Source: Apostichopus japonicus
Lineage: Eukaryota > Echinodermata > Holothuroidea > Aspidochirotida > Stichopodidae
Reading direction: 5' to 3'
Length of the DNA stretch: 64,000 nucleotides
Assembly: GCF_037975245.1 (NCBI RefSeq)
Contig: NC_092583.1
Span: 6,959,264 to 7,023,263 of the forward strand
In this document: positions 55,801 to 59,653 of the stretch, in pieces
How positions within the stretch are numbered: position 1 is the stretch's first letter
Layout: every line of letters starts with the position of its first letter
Position numbers and translations under genes: made by a program
Notes under the pieces: generated by a model
The model's database searches: none
Told to the model about the DNA's origin: nothing
What the model saw: only the letters and a program-made list of their open reading frames with translations

Positions 55801-58174
55801 CTTAGTTACTCTATTTGTAACCAGTGTTTTACCTTAGTTACTCCATGTGTAACCAGTGTGTTACCTTAGTTACTCCATGTACAGCCAGTGTGTTACCTTA
55901 GTAACTCCATGTATATTAAACCAGTGTGTCACCTTAGTTACTCCGAGTATAACCAGTGTGTTACCTTTGTTACTCCATGTGTAACCAGTGTTTACCTCAG
56001 TTAGTGGCTGTCAAAACCCACAGTTCCTCTGCAGACTGTCCAACCACACATGATACTCTAGTTTCATACATCCCAGACATCAACAGGAAAGGAATTTTCA
56101 TTATTGATTTACTCATATCTGTATAAAACTATTAACTGTAGAAACCATGAGATCAATTTTTTTTTGTTTTTTTGAGAAGAACATAAAAAGCGGCAGGATA
56201 GATTTAAAGAAAAATTATGACTTTATAGATACTTTCATGTGTAAATGAGGAATTAAATTGTATATTTTACTTAGTCCTCAATAAGAAATTAAGACAGATA
56301 TGATTTGAAAAGGTTGTACACTGCAGCAAGAATTGTAACTTGCACTGCCACATTTGTGGCTGTGTGAACTGTCAATGAGGGGAGAAACATGTAATTGTTT
56401 GAGACCTGGAAGGAATTTCAAAAATCTACAAGTGTAGGGGAAAGTAAAGATCTGACATTTAGTTAGCAAAGGATTGCATTTCTAAGCCCTGAAGCCTGAA
56501 CTAACAGACATATAATAGCAGCATGAAAAGGATATAAATGTGTTGAGGCAGCAGAATATTGAAGCAACTTTTAATACAGTTCAGTTTTGATTACCCAAAA
56601 ATTGAAAAAGAATCATATTTCTCAAAAACCAAAGTATAACATCACTCATTTAGGAGGTACATGTTTGTGGCAATGGCTGGAGTACATGTTGCAAGACTTT
56701 GTGTCTATAGACTTGATATGGGTTAATCATGCATTTTTTTAAAGTTTTTAATGGTTGTAGTAGTGGGAAGTTGTGTGTGTTTAGTAGTAATTGAGGCTAA
56801 GGATCATTGTTAATGGGAGAAGCAAATACTTTTAAGACTGGGAGTGGCTGTTGCTGAAGTAGGTGGACTGGAATAGTTGGAATAGAGGTTGCAATGTAGT
56901 GTTGGGAGGGGCTCATCTTTATAGTAGTGGGAGAGGCTCATTTAATTAGTAGTCTAATCGACTGTTGTTGGCAGTAGTTTGATTGGTAACCTTTGTGTGG
57001 TAGTTGGAGGCGCTAAGTTCAGGTGTTTGCAGTATTGGAATGGTTATCGTCTGTGGTAGTGGGACAAGGGGCTAATGTCTGTAGATGTGATGTGACATTA
57101 GATGAATGGAAACCTCAAGTTTTTGTTGTATTTATTCTTCAGATCCAGCTGGAGGAGTTGACTCCCCGGATGCCATTGACCCTAAATCAGCTGCAGCATT
57201 GCTTCAGCAAGGAGCTGGTAAGTACAACAAGGTTAAAACAAAATCAGATAAAAAGAAGATTAAAACTCACAGCTGGGAATCTTGGAAATTGAAAGGTATC
57301 TCTCATCTCCCTTATGGAAGGGAAGAATGCAGGTCATAGAGACACATAATTATTATTATTATTATTATTATTATTAATATTATTATTATTAAGTTTTGCT
57401 CTTTTCTCCCCTCTAGCATGCAGTGTGCTGTATCTTCAGTGTGTGGACATGGAATCACTGACCGGCCCAAGTGCAGTAAGGGAGGCCATAACGAGGGTCA
57501 TGAATCAGAAGGATAGGCCAAAAGGGGTCAAAGTTCACTTTAAAGTTTCTCTGAAAGGTGTGACCCTGACAGACAGTGGGAGGAAGTAAGTGTCTGTTTC
57601 AAAATGAATGTTTATCAAAATAGTTTATTTGGAAGAATGTTTGGAGTCATTGAACTTTTTTGGTATTTTATTCTTTCACTTTTCTTCAATTTTTTTTTTT
57701 TGGGGGGGGGGGAGTTGAGTAGAATTCACCTCAAACAGCATCTTGAGAAAAGCATGCAGATTGTTTCATCAAGACATTAATTGGTAATGAATTATCCAGC
57801 ATCACCTCATTGACAACAACACACCATTGTCAAATTGTTTCACAAAAACAAACATGCATTGCGTACTTTGTACATGTAACCTCAGCATTTTACTGACATT
57901 TTGTTATAACAGAAATGGAATCAGCAAAAATTACTTTGCTAAATTCAAACATCAGTTTATTCCTTGAAATGACAACATCAGCAATGGTTTATAGGATTTT
58001 CTATTTTGTTCCATATTTTTTTACTTTCATGAATGTCTCCTACTCTATATTTGATAACCTTTGACCTCTTATTTTAATAAACATGTATTTTTGTTTGGCC
58101 TCCAGACTATTTTTCCGTAAGCATTACCCAGTGGAGTCCATCTTGTACTGTGGAATGGATCCCGGTTCCAGAAA
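7842..58174 (+). CDS. tensin (partial at both ends), 25 exons
   Basis: Tensin is a cytoplasmic adaptor that binds NPxY motifs of beta-integrin tails through its PTB domain, phosphotyrosine proteins through SH2, and actin through its N-terminal half, at focal and fibrillar adhesions. The exons are 7842-7880, 14755-14796, 15670-15737, 17292-17359, 18550-18698, 28191-28313, 30523-30587, 31305-31501, 32401-32461, 34737-34809, 35952-36081, 36595-36765, 37366-37844, 38375-39717, 41384-43122, 44364-44551, 45472-45643, 49043-50984, 52715-52869, 53074-53151, 53965-54090, 55310-55483, 57143-57217, 57417-57585 and 58106-58174. All junctions are GT-AG and keep phase. In window numbering the phosphatase-like domain is about residues 60-235, C2 about 236-390, linker 396-2400, SH2 about 2414-2527 and PTB from about 2545. 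At 2,631+ residues it is much longer than vertebrate tensins (about 1,400-1,750 for the long forms). The first exons and the last PTB exon are missing. Alternative splicing was not assessed. Confidence 0.93.
7931..7995 (+). other. G-rich run, potential G-quadruplex
   Basis: Many runs of three or more G occur within about 65 bases on the sense strand, starting 50 bases after the 39-nt exon. Such a sequence can in principle fold as a G-quadruplex in DNA or pre-mRNA. No function is shown. Confidence 0.5.
10570..10762. repeat. 64-bp minisatellite, 3 copies
   Basis: GGATTAATGTG recurs at about 10600, 10664 and 10728. The flanking phrase AACGATTTATGTAAGTTATT is shared between the first two units and decayed in the third. 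It lies within a tensin intron. Confidence 0.8.
14755..14796 (+). CDS. tensin exon (42 nt)
   Basis: Fourteen codons, [14 protein letters not shown], phase 0 to phase 0, with acceptor TTGATTACAG and donor GTGAGTAT. Its only support is clean splice sites, continuous phase with the neighbouring exons and coding-like composition. It would lie between a C1 domain and the phosphatase-like domain. It could be an alternatively used cassette, since its length is a multiple of three. Confidence 0.65.
15670..15737 (+). CDS. tensin exon before phosphatase-like domain
   Basis: Encodes the lysine-rich [20 protein letters not shown] and then T-I-R, splitting the final Arg codon (CG|G). The acceptor is TTTGAATAG and the donor GTGAGTAA. 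Two adjacent in-frame ATG codons at 15697 and 15700 could start a shorter isoform lacking the upstream region. Short tensin isoforms beginning just before the phosphatase-like domain are known in vertebrates. Use of these ATGs is inference. Confidence 0.75.
16106..16203. repeat. 14-bp minisatellite, 7 copies
   Basis: Units of AGCAAGCCACGGTT run back to back, with small changes in the first, second and fourth copies. The array ends 24 bases before the inverted-repeat element at 16228. Confidence 0.9.
16228..16591. mobile_element. hAT-like non-autonomous inverted-repeat element
   Basis: The left end CAGTGGCAGAGC (16228-16239) and right end GCTCCGCCACTG (16580-16591) are inverted repeats matching at 11 of 12 positions. 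CAGTGGCGGAGC-type ends are typical of hAT transposons. The interior has G-runs and no transposase. An 8-bp target duplication is not visible (GCCCTGGG versus CTCTCACA), so the exact ends or the age of the copy are uncertain. It shares an internal block with the element at 23370. Confidence 0.65.
16835..16990. repeat. possible dispersed repeat (TATAGCGCT type)
   Basis: The stretch ATGTATATAGCGCTCACTGA, followed by an A-rich tract and a GAACAGGTGTGTCTTTAAG phrase, resembles a repeat type I associate with many marine invertebrate genomes. Its boundaries and class cannot be set from one copy. Confidence 0.35.
17292..17359 (+). CDS. tensin exon: start of phosphatase-like domain
   Basis: Encodes [20 protein letters not shown] and I-I, splitting an Ala codon at the end. 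The core [12 protein letters not shown] matches the highly conserved opening of the tensin/auxilin/PTEN-like domain. The acceptor is TGACTTTCAG and the donor GTAAGTTT. This is one of the strongest anchors for naming the gene. Confidence 0.95.
17779..18335 (+). mobile_element. 5'-truncated Penelope-like retroelement remnant
   Basis: An open frame ending at 17964 contains [18 protein letters not shown] followed by a segment ending with [20 protein letters not shown]...H...D and a tail of the form E..W...LRT..P.GLN are, from memory, characteristic of the C-terminal GIY-YIG endonuclease region of Penelope-like elements. The reverse transcriptase is absent, so this is a 5'-truncated copy in a tensin intron. 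A C/T-rich stretch follows (17970-18240), then a possible degenerate hammerhead ribozyme at 18254-18292. It is non-functional as a mobile element. Confidence 0.65.
18254..18292 (+). ncRNA. candidate degenerate hammerhead ribozyme
   Basis: The layout is GCCT, then CTGAAGA (18258-18264), a short GAT...ATC stem, AAAAC (18281-18285), GTC (18286-18288) and AGGC (18289-18292). GCCT and AGGC can pair as stem I. The order matches a minimal type I hammerhead (CUGAUGA, stem II, GAAA, tiny stem III, GUC). Penelope-like elements are known to carry such ribozymes. Both core boxes have one mismatch, so activity is unlikely. Confidence 0.35.
18550..18698 (+). CDS. tensin exon: phosphatase-like domain
   Basis: Encodes [20 protein letters not shown] followed by V-N-M-L-K-T-K-H and [19 protein letters not shown], matching the tensin pattern of AxSFP..., N-L-x-x-V-x-x-M-L-K-x-K-H and L-F-N-L-S-x-R-R-x-D. 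The acceptor is CCTCTTCAG and the donor GTCAGAAT, and it ends in phase 0. Confidence 0.96.
20177..20430. repeat. 127-bp tandem duplication
   Basis: TCAATCATGTAA at 20177 and 20304 begins two copies that share AACTGCATGCAGCTGATT, GTTTAGAAGGGAGTGGT and ATTGATAAACACTCAACCAC, with few differences. This indicates a fairly recent local duplication. Confidence 0.85.
23370..24708. mobile_element. hAT-like inverted-repeat element (outer)
   Basis: CAGGGGCGTATCCAGG at 23370-23385 is the exact reverse complement of CCTGGATACGCCCCTG at 24693-24708. Both ends are directly flanked by TAGTAG. A hAT element would normally give an 8-bp duplication, so the 6-bp match leaves class or exact ends open. The interior has no transposase, and its long open frames on both strands have low-complexity G/C runs and no domain. 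A second element is inserted inside. Confidence 0.8.
23506..24348. mobile_element. inverted-repeat element nested in the outer one
   Basis: CATGGGCGGCGATCC at 23506-23520 is the exact reverse complement of GGATCGCCGCCCATG at 24334-24348. The flanking 8-mers are GTCATATG (left) and GCCATATG (right), an 8-bp target duplication with one change, as expected for a hAT-type insertion. It contains no transposase. Its block at about 23571-23625 resembles part of the element at 16228. Confidence 0.75.
25702..25767. repeat. 22-bp unit, 3 copies
   Basis: TTCTTAAATTCTGAAAAGTC plus TG repeats three times without change, followed by a partial unit. Confidence 0.9.
26888..27310. repeat. 52-bp minisatellite, about 8 copies
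   Basis: Units contain GTCATCTCAGTAAAAATGTG, ATATCTTACTGTATAAAGG and TTACATGCAGTAT. Two copies share a variant (GAGACATGCAGTTT), suggesting duplication of a two- or three-unit block within the array. Confidence 0.9.
28191..28313 (+). CDS. tensin exon: phosphatase-like domain up to P-loop
   Basis: Forty-one codons, phase 0 to phase 0, encoding [28 protein letters not shown] and [10 protein letters not shown]-x-[IL]-C-S-I-C-K is a strong tensin signature. The exon ends inside the phosphatase loop: His161 and Cys162 are here and the rest is in the next exon. The acceptor is TTGGTAG and the donor GTAAGATA. Confidence 0.96.
28657..28800 (+). repeat. tRNA-derived SINE
   Basis: An A-box-like TAGCAAACCTGG (28657-28668) is followed by a perfect B box, GGTTCGAATC (28704-28713), at tRNA-like spacing. 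A non-tRNA body and a (TA)n tail at about 28766-28800 follow. The structure fits a short Pol III retroposon rather than a functional tRNA, since no acceptor stem or clear cloverleaf is apparent. Confidence 0.6.
29816..30184. repeat. minisatellite, ~30-37-bp unit, about 11 copies
   Basis: The core AAAGGTGGGTCATGTTAGAG with a variable GGAAGGAGGGT spacer is repeated with length variation, 340 bases upstream of the exon at 30523. It is purine-rich on the sense strand. Confidence 0.9.
30523..30587 (+). CDS. tensin exon: rest of phosphatase loop
   Basis: Encodes [20 protein letters not shown] and A, then a split Asn codon. With the previous exon the loop reads H-C-K-G-S-R-S-P-I-G. In active PTP/PTEN enzymes the sixth residue after Cys is Arg (HCX5R). 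Here it is Pro168, so catalysis is not expected. The following VVV-AYM-Y-NI-A stretch is typical of tensin. Confidence 0.95.
31305..31501 (+). CDS. tensin exon: phosphatase-C2 boundary
   Basis: Encodes [18 protein letters not shown], then [20 protein letters not shown] and [19 protein letters not shown]. These match the tensin pattern ALDR-AMK-F-E-K, QPSQ-RY--YF-GLL-G-I, and P-LHHV-HG-PN-, where the C2 domain begins. The acceptor is CCTTTCAG and the donor GTAGAGAT. Confidence 0.97.
31526..31796 (-). repeat. tRNA-derived SINE, minus strand
   Basis: Read on the minus strand, GTTAGCTCAGTGGTTAACGC (A-box region) is followed at tRNA-like distance by GGTCCCGAGTTTGAGTC (B-box region), close to the 5' half and T-arm of a tRNA. 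A ~150-bp unrelated body follows and a (CATA)n tail ends at about 31526. The sequence lies just after the exon ending at 31501. Confidence 0.75.
32401..32461 (+). CDS. tensin exon: C2 domain
   Basis: Encodes the split Gly, then [19 protein letters not shown] and a split Tyr. C-R-P-F-[IL]-R-[IL]-Y-Q-x-M-Q-x-V-Y-T-S-G-[IV]-Y is nearly invariant in tensins. The acceptor is AACTTTGCAG and the donor GTAAGTAC. Confidence 0.97.
32462..34736 (+). other. tensin intron, 2.3 kb
   Basis: Non-coding. It includes a poly-C run near 32719 and a repeat-like block at 33826-34160 that resembles the 2.68-kb elements. No exon was recognised. Confidence 0.6.
33826..34160. repeat. diverged relative of the AGGTCA-rich element
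   Basis: GTGTGTGTGATACTTGCTTG near 33840 resembles the GTGTGTCTGTGACACTTGCTTG phrase of the 2.68-kb element. Later phrases such as AATAACTCAAAAAG, GGGCAAAGGTCATTTG and AGAGGTCAAAGGTCACATG follow the same style. The ends are not defined and the match is judged by eye only. Confidence 0.4.
34737..34809 (+). CDS. tensin exon: C2 domain
   Basis: Encodes [24 protein letters not shown], phase 0 at the end. L-x-L-x-G-D-I-L is the conserved C2 strand of tensin/PTEN-like proteins. The acceptor is CTTTCAG and the donor GTGAGATT. Confidence 0.96.
35626..35823. repeat. 33-bp minisatellite, 6 copies
   Basis: AGGCGGGTAGACCCAGTGCT with CAGTGTTTTGGAC repeats. The first four units are nearly identical and the last two have decayed. 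It ends about 130 bases before the exon at 35952. Confidence 0.9.
35952..36081 (+). CDS. tensin exon: C2 domain
   Basis: Encodes [26 protein letters not shown] and [12 protein letters not shown], then a split Asp. K-C-Y-H-K-K-F-R-S-x-x-R-D-V-[IV]-F-R-x-Q-F-H-T and F-G-K-x-D-L-D-D-A are diagnostic of tensin. The acceptor is CTCCAAAG and the donor GTAGGGCC. Confidence 0.98.
36595..36765 (+). CDS. tensin exon: end of C2 domain
   Basis: Encodes [24 protein letters not shown] and [24 protein letters not shown]-[IV]-F-S and D-P-L-I-R-W-D-S-Y-[DE]-N-F-S close the N-terminal block of all tensins. The acceptor is TACATTACAG and the donor GTAAGTGG. Confidence 0.98.
36965..37060 (-). repeat. degraded tRNA-derived SINE, minus strand
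   Basis: On the minus strand, GTGGATAGGTCAAG and TTAGAGCAC resemble a tRNA A-box arm, and GGGTTTTGAATCC matches a B box with small changes. A possible A/T-rich tail (AAATAAATA on the plus strand) lies at about 36964-36977. No functional tRNA is suggested. Confidence 0.5.
37366..37844 (+). CDS. tensin exon: start of linker
   Basis: Begins [16 protein letters not shown] and contains Y-A-Q-V, similar to Y-A-K-V at the same place in vertebrate tensins, then Pro/Ser/Asn-rich sequence. Near the end, [20 protein letters not shown] is a predicted helix whose core L-E-E-L-L-R-G-I (37746-37769) fits the LD-motif pattern. The acceptor is TTCTTCACCAG and the donor GTAAGAAC. It ends in phase 0. Confidence 0.93.
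38375..39717 (+). CDS. tensin exon: linker with WLxxQQxKL repeats
   Basis: A 1,343-base exon encoding about 447 residues of disordered, Ser/Pro/Gln-rich linker. It includes [16 protein letters not shown] and [20 protein letters not shown]. Two related segments stand out: [17 protein letters not shown]...PLQV (39044-39136) and [17 protein letters not shown]...PLQV (39323-39413), both predicted helical. The acceptor is TCATTGCAG and the donor GTTAGTTC. It ends in phase 2. Confidence 0.93.
39718..41383 (+). other. tensin intron, 1.7 kb
   Basis: Non-coding with no identified repeat. A possible weak acceptor (TTTACAG) at about 41091 precedes a short purine-rich stretch. It was not accepted as an exon. 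Confidence 0.6.
41384..43122 (+). CDS. tensin exon: linker, 1.74 kb
   Basis: A single exon encoding about 579 residues. It begins with a His-rich stretch from a (CAT/CGT)n tract, then [20 protein letters not shown] Ser-rich [19 protein letters not shown] is a likely phosphorylation-rich region. Near the end, [20 protein letters not shown] is a predicted amphipathic helix in otherwise disordered sequence (about 42817-42876). The first base completes a Ser codon with the previous exon. The donor is GTATGTCT. Confidence 0.9.
43123..44363 (+). other. tensin intron, 1.2 kb
   Basis: Non-coding with no clear repeat or exon. The acceptor at its end is GTTTCTTGCAG. Confidence 0.6.
44364..44551 (+). 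CDS. tensin exon: linker
   Basis: Encodes [29 protein letters not shown] and [19 protein letters not shown]. It is acidic and Ser-rich with no fold recognised. The donor GTAAGAAC and the last 12 exonic bases lie in a 76-bp tandem duplication, so the same donor context occurs again at 44628. Confidence 0.9.
44540..44691. repeat. 76-bp tandem duplication including a splice donor
   Basis: CTACCTTCGCAGGTAAGAAC occurs at 44540 and 44616. The following 50-odd bases (AACAAGAAATCCTTAATCCT and onward) are nearly identical. The first copy contains the true exon end, and the second is an intronic copy of the same donor. Confidence 0.92.
45472..45643 (+). CDS. tensin exon: linker
   Basis: Encodes [20 protein letters not shown], then N-E-S-L-P-N-G-G and [19 protein letters not shown]. 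It is basic, with S-P motifs that could be proline-directed kinase sites. Phase 0 to phase 1, acceptor TAAACCTCAG and donor GTGAGTGA. The 2.68-kb element copy B begins only 137 bases downstream. Confidence 0.9.
45781..48453. mobile_element. 2.68-kb hairpin-ended repeat element, copy B
   Basis: Near-identical to copy A in the same orientation, inserted in a tensin intron. GGTTCCTTGCTT (45786-45797) and AAGCAAGGAACC (48419-48430) are the inverted ends. It contains the same internal repeats and AGGTCA direct repeats (for example 45985-46000). The pattern of small differences from A is scattered base changes and short indels. No protein is encoded. Mechanism and class are unknown. Confidence 0.82.
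48699..48975. repeat. ~31-bp minisatellite, about 9 copies
   Basis: GTGTAATTTTCTAGGATTGT with AGTAAATTTGA repeats, varying by a few bases, and ends about 70 bases before the large exon at 49043. The 5' end lies about 245 bases after element copy B. Confidence 0.88.
49043..50984 (+). CDS. tensin exon: linker, 1.94 kb, poly-Q rich
   Basis: Encodes about 647 residues. The first half has mixed polar sequence with [15 protein letters not shown], an LD-like helix (49393-49416). The second half is strongly Pro/Gln-rich: a perfect 18-base unit giving PQQYAS three times (50248-50301) and broken Gln tracts up to eight long (50403-50640). It ends with two Y-P-T-[YF]-S-D-R repeats (about 50808 and 50850) and a Gly/Arg tail. 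The acceptor is CATCTACAG and the donor GTAAGATA. Confidence 0.93.
50985..52714 (+). other. tensin intron with 153-bp array
   Basis: Contains the 153-bp tandem array at 51104-51647. The rest is AT-rich with no recognisable exon. The acceptor at the end is TATTTCACAG. Confidence 0.65.
51104..51647. repeat. ~153-bp minisatellite, about 3.5 copies
   Basis: TTGTCTTCTCCAAGGAATAA, CATCTTGGAGCAAGACATTT and GGGATAGTATCTTCAAATTT recur at about 153-base intervals (near 51117, 51271, 51423 and 51576). The central copies are the most alike. It begins 120 bases after the exon end at 50984. Confidence 0.9.
52715..52869 (+). CDS. tensin exon: end of linker
   Basis: Encodes [20 protein letters not shown] and [20 protein letters not shown], then N-N-S-L-A and a split codon. 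Ser/Pro-rich sequence directly before SH2 is usual in tensins. The donor is GTAATTAA. The phases fit on both sides. Confidence 0.92.
53074..53151 (+). CDS. tensin exon: start of SH2 domain
   Basis: Encodes [20 protein letters not shown] and H-I-T-R-E-D. V-R-F-V-[KR]-D-[LT]-S-x-x-W-Y-K-P-x-I-[ST]-R-[ED] is the standard opening of the tensin SH2 domain. The acceptor is TTTTCCAACAG and the donor GTAAGCCA. Confidence 0.97.
53250..53955. repeat. 62-bp minisatellite, about 11 copies, abutting SH2 exon
   Basis: The unit includes ACTGTTTGTGTAGTGTGTAA, CACTAGTAGGTGATAATGG and TGGCTACAATGTTATATATA. The last partial unit (TATTTACTGTTTGTTCG) runs into the acceptor CACTAG of the exon at 53965, so the array has grown up to, or contributed, the 3' splice site. 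Confidence 0.92.
53965..54090 (+). CDS. tensin exon: SH2 domain, phosphate pocket
   Basis: Encodes [20 protein letters not shown], then [16 protein letters not shown] and NAPPKK. F-V-V-R-D-S holds the phosphotyrosine-binding arginine (Arg2443 in window numbering). F-P-G-A-[FY]-G-L-A-[IV]-K-V is specific to tensin. The acceptor is TTCGTCACTAG and the donor GTAAGAAA. Confidence 0.98.
54091..55309 (+). other. tensin intron, 1.2 kb
   Basis: AT-rich non-coding DNA with no recognised repeat family or exon. Confidence 0.6.
55310..55483 (+). CDS. tensin exon: end of SH2 domain
   Basis: Encodes [40 protein letters not shown] and [26 protein letters not shown]-x-N-E-P-x-F-G-S-L-S-A-L-[IV]-Y-Q-H and A-L-P-C-K-L-x-[IL]-P are tensin SH2 signatures. 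His in R-H-F is the usual beta-D residue. The acceptor is CATCCCAACAG and the donor GTGAGTTG. Confidence 0.98.
55702..55996. repeat. 32-bp minisatellite, about 9 copies
   Basis: TTAGTTACTCCATGTATAAC with CAGTGTGTTACC repeats. Two units carry an ATTAA insertion and CAGTGTGTCACC, marking a duplicated higher-order block. It lies 220 bases after the exon ending at 55483. Confidence 0.9.
57143..57217 (+). CDS. tensin exon: SH2-PTB spacer
   Basis: Encodes [20 protein letters not shown] and L-Q-Q-G-A, then a split Ala. This matches the short acidic spacer before the PTB domain in tensins, where A-x-x-L-L-x-x-G-A-A-C-x-V begins the fold. The acceptor is ATTCTTCAG and the donor GTAAGTAC. Confidence 0.93.
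57346..57391. repeat. (ATT)n microsatellite
   Basis: A run of ATT units with one AAT interruption, ending about 25 bases before the next acceptor. Confidence 0.9.
57417..57585 (+). CDS. tensin exon: PTB domain
   Basis: Encodes [40 protein letters not shown] and [18 protein letters not shown]-x-V-L-Y-L-x-x-V-[DE]-x-E-S-L-T-G-x-x-A-[VI] followed by V-x-F-K-V-S-x-x-G-[VI]-T-L-T-D is the N-terminal two thirds of the tensin PTB domain, which binds integrin NPxY motifs. The acceptor is CCCCTCTAG and the donor GTAAGTGT. Confidence 0.98.
58106..58174 (+). CDS. tensin exon: PTB domain, last exon in window
   Basis: Encodes [20 protein letters not shown] and S-R-K. L-F-F-R-[KR]-H-Y-P-V is a tensin PTB hallmark. 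It ends in phase 2 with donor GTGAGTAA, so the protein continues. The expected next segment (W..., then a F-G-F-V-A-R-like strand and a C-terminal helix) is not found up to 64000. Confidence 0.97.
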
Positions 58175-58474
58175 GTGAGTAATTCTGTTTTTCCTCAACT
58201 ACTGCTCTGCCTTAACCCTGCTCTCACATATGCATGGTTTGTGTGCAATCTGCTGGTTATCATGGTCTTATGTCATGTTGGGTTCTGCCATCTTTCATTA
58301 AAATTCCATTTTCTGGATAGAAAAGCAAAAGTGTGTGAATGATTTTGAGTGCTACAGTGCTATCAATGGTGTTGATATGTAGTGCAAAATGTTTTCCAAA
58401 TCTGCATGCACCTTCTGGTAAGACCATTCATTGATAGAATCATTTTTCTCTTAAGTCTGCTGGAATCTTCAAGT

Positions 58475-58686
58475 AATGTCAAAAGCAAAGAAGAAAAAAA
58501 GGAAAGAAAAAAAAGAAAGAAAAGGAAACCAGGGAAAGTTTGGAAGGGGTAGTAACATGGAACTATTGAACAATGGAACAATTGAAGTCACAGGCATTCT
58601 GGCTGTGCAATTTATAGATGGAATTCTAAGATGGTTTATATTGCAAAAGTTAAAAGATTCATGATGTATATTTCATACATATATAT

Positions 58687-58765
<79 letters not shown>
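58475..58765. repeat. purine tract and (TA)n microsatellite
   Basis: An A/G-only tract at about 58484-58530 is followed by an interrupted and then long (TA)n run at 58676-58761. It is simple sequence in the last tensin intron. Confidence 0.85.
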
Positions 58766-58766
<1 letters not shown>

Positions 58767-59240
58767 ACAAGAATCATGAAATGTGACAAGGCAAAAAGTG
58801 TTGTTAATATTTGCGTTAAAATAATCCTTTTAGTTTCAAGAGCTTCCGCAGTTAGTAGTTTCTATGGCTCTACTTTCAGAATAATCATTTTTTGTAATGA
58901 TGGAATTAAGAGTTGCTGCTTCATTCTTTATGTTTTCCTGCTCTTCTTGAATAACTGTCAAAGACCTCTGATATACTCTTAACCAAATACTCATGCCTCA
59001 TTATGCATAGACGAAGTCTTTTTTCACTTTACACTTAACAGTATAAGTTTATTAAGGTCGTTTACCTTAACTCAGAGTTTGTCTGCACAACTTCCGTCTT
59101 TCCTTTACACTGTTTTAAACAAATCTGTTGTTCACATCACCGTATAATGTGTCCACCCTTCTGTTGCTGTAGCTGCATGCTATTTCTTCAGACACAGAGA
59201 CTCCTCGTGTTTCATTAACCTTTCCATCCTCTCCAGCTGA

Positions 59241-59330
59241 TTTTTGGTTCCTTGCTTTTTGCAAAGCAAGGAACCTATGCGTTCAACTTGGCGTGTGTGT
59301 GTGTGTGTGTGCGTGTGTGTGTGTGGGTTT
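59241..59330. repeat. hairpin head shared with the 2.68-kb elements
   Basis: GGTTCCTTGCTTT (59246-59258) and AAAGCAAGGAACC (59263-59275) form a perfect 13-bp stem with a TTGC loop. This is followed by ATGCGTTCAACTTGGCGTGT and a GT microsatellite. Copies A and B begin with the same arrangement. The body beyond 59330 is unrelated to them, and no matching right end was found. Confidence 0.75.
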
Positions 59331-59653
59331 GTAAACGGCGTATATCGGGGATACACACTGGAAAAATGACCCGTGAACTGGGGCTATCGCGCAGAACGGG
59401 GATATCCCCGATTTTATTTTCACTCGGAAAGCACTTTTAGACTTCTTGGAGCACGCCCTCAAATTTTCGTGGCCGTTTGATCACTATCCTCGGTTGGCCG
59501 TCAAAAGGTCTTTTTGCGTGTGTTAAGTGTGTAAGTGTCGCATATAGTCTATTACCACACACCCGTAAAGCTACGTCCCCGATCGCGAGAGATGATGACC
59601 ACTTCACGTGTGTCCCCGATTTCATCCAAGTGATTACTTGTCAGCTACATAAG
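59331..59653 (+). promoter_or_regulatory. possible promoter/5' exon of nested gene
   Basis: This stretch is unusually CpG-rich for the window (for example CGATCGCGAGAG near 59579). It ends with a good donor context, CATAAG|GTAGGT at 59653/59654. It could be an untranslated first exon of the gene with coding exons at 61092 and 62251. The assignment rests only on composition and position. Confidence 0.3.

Noticed and set aside
59246-59275. Hairpin considered as a transcription terminator
   Set aside because: Rho-independent terminators are a bacterial feature. The same hairpin heads two transposon-like elements here.
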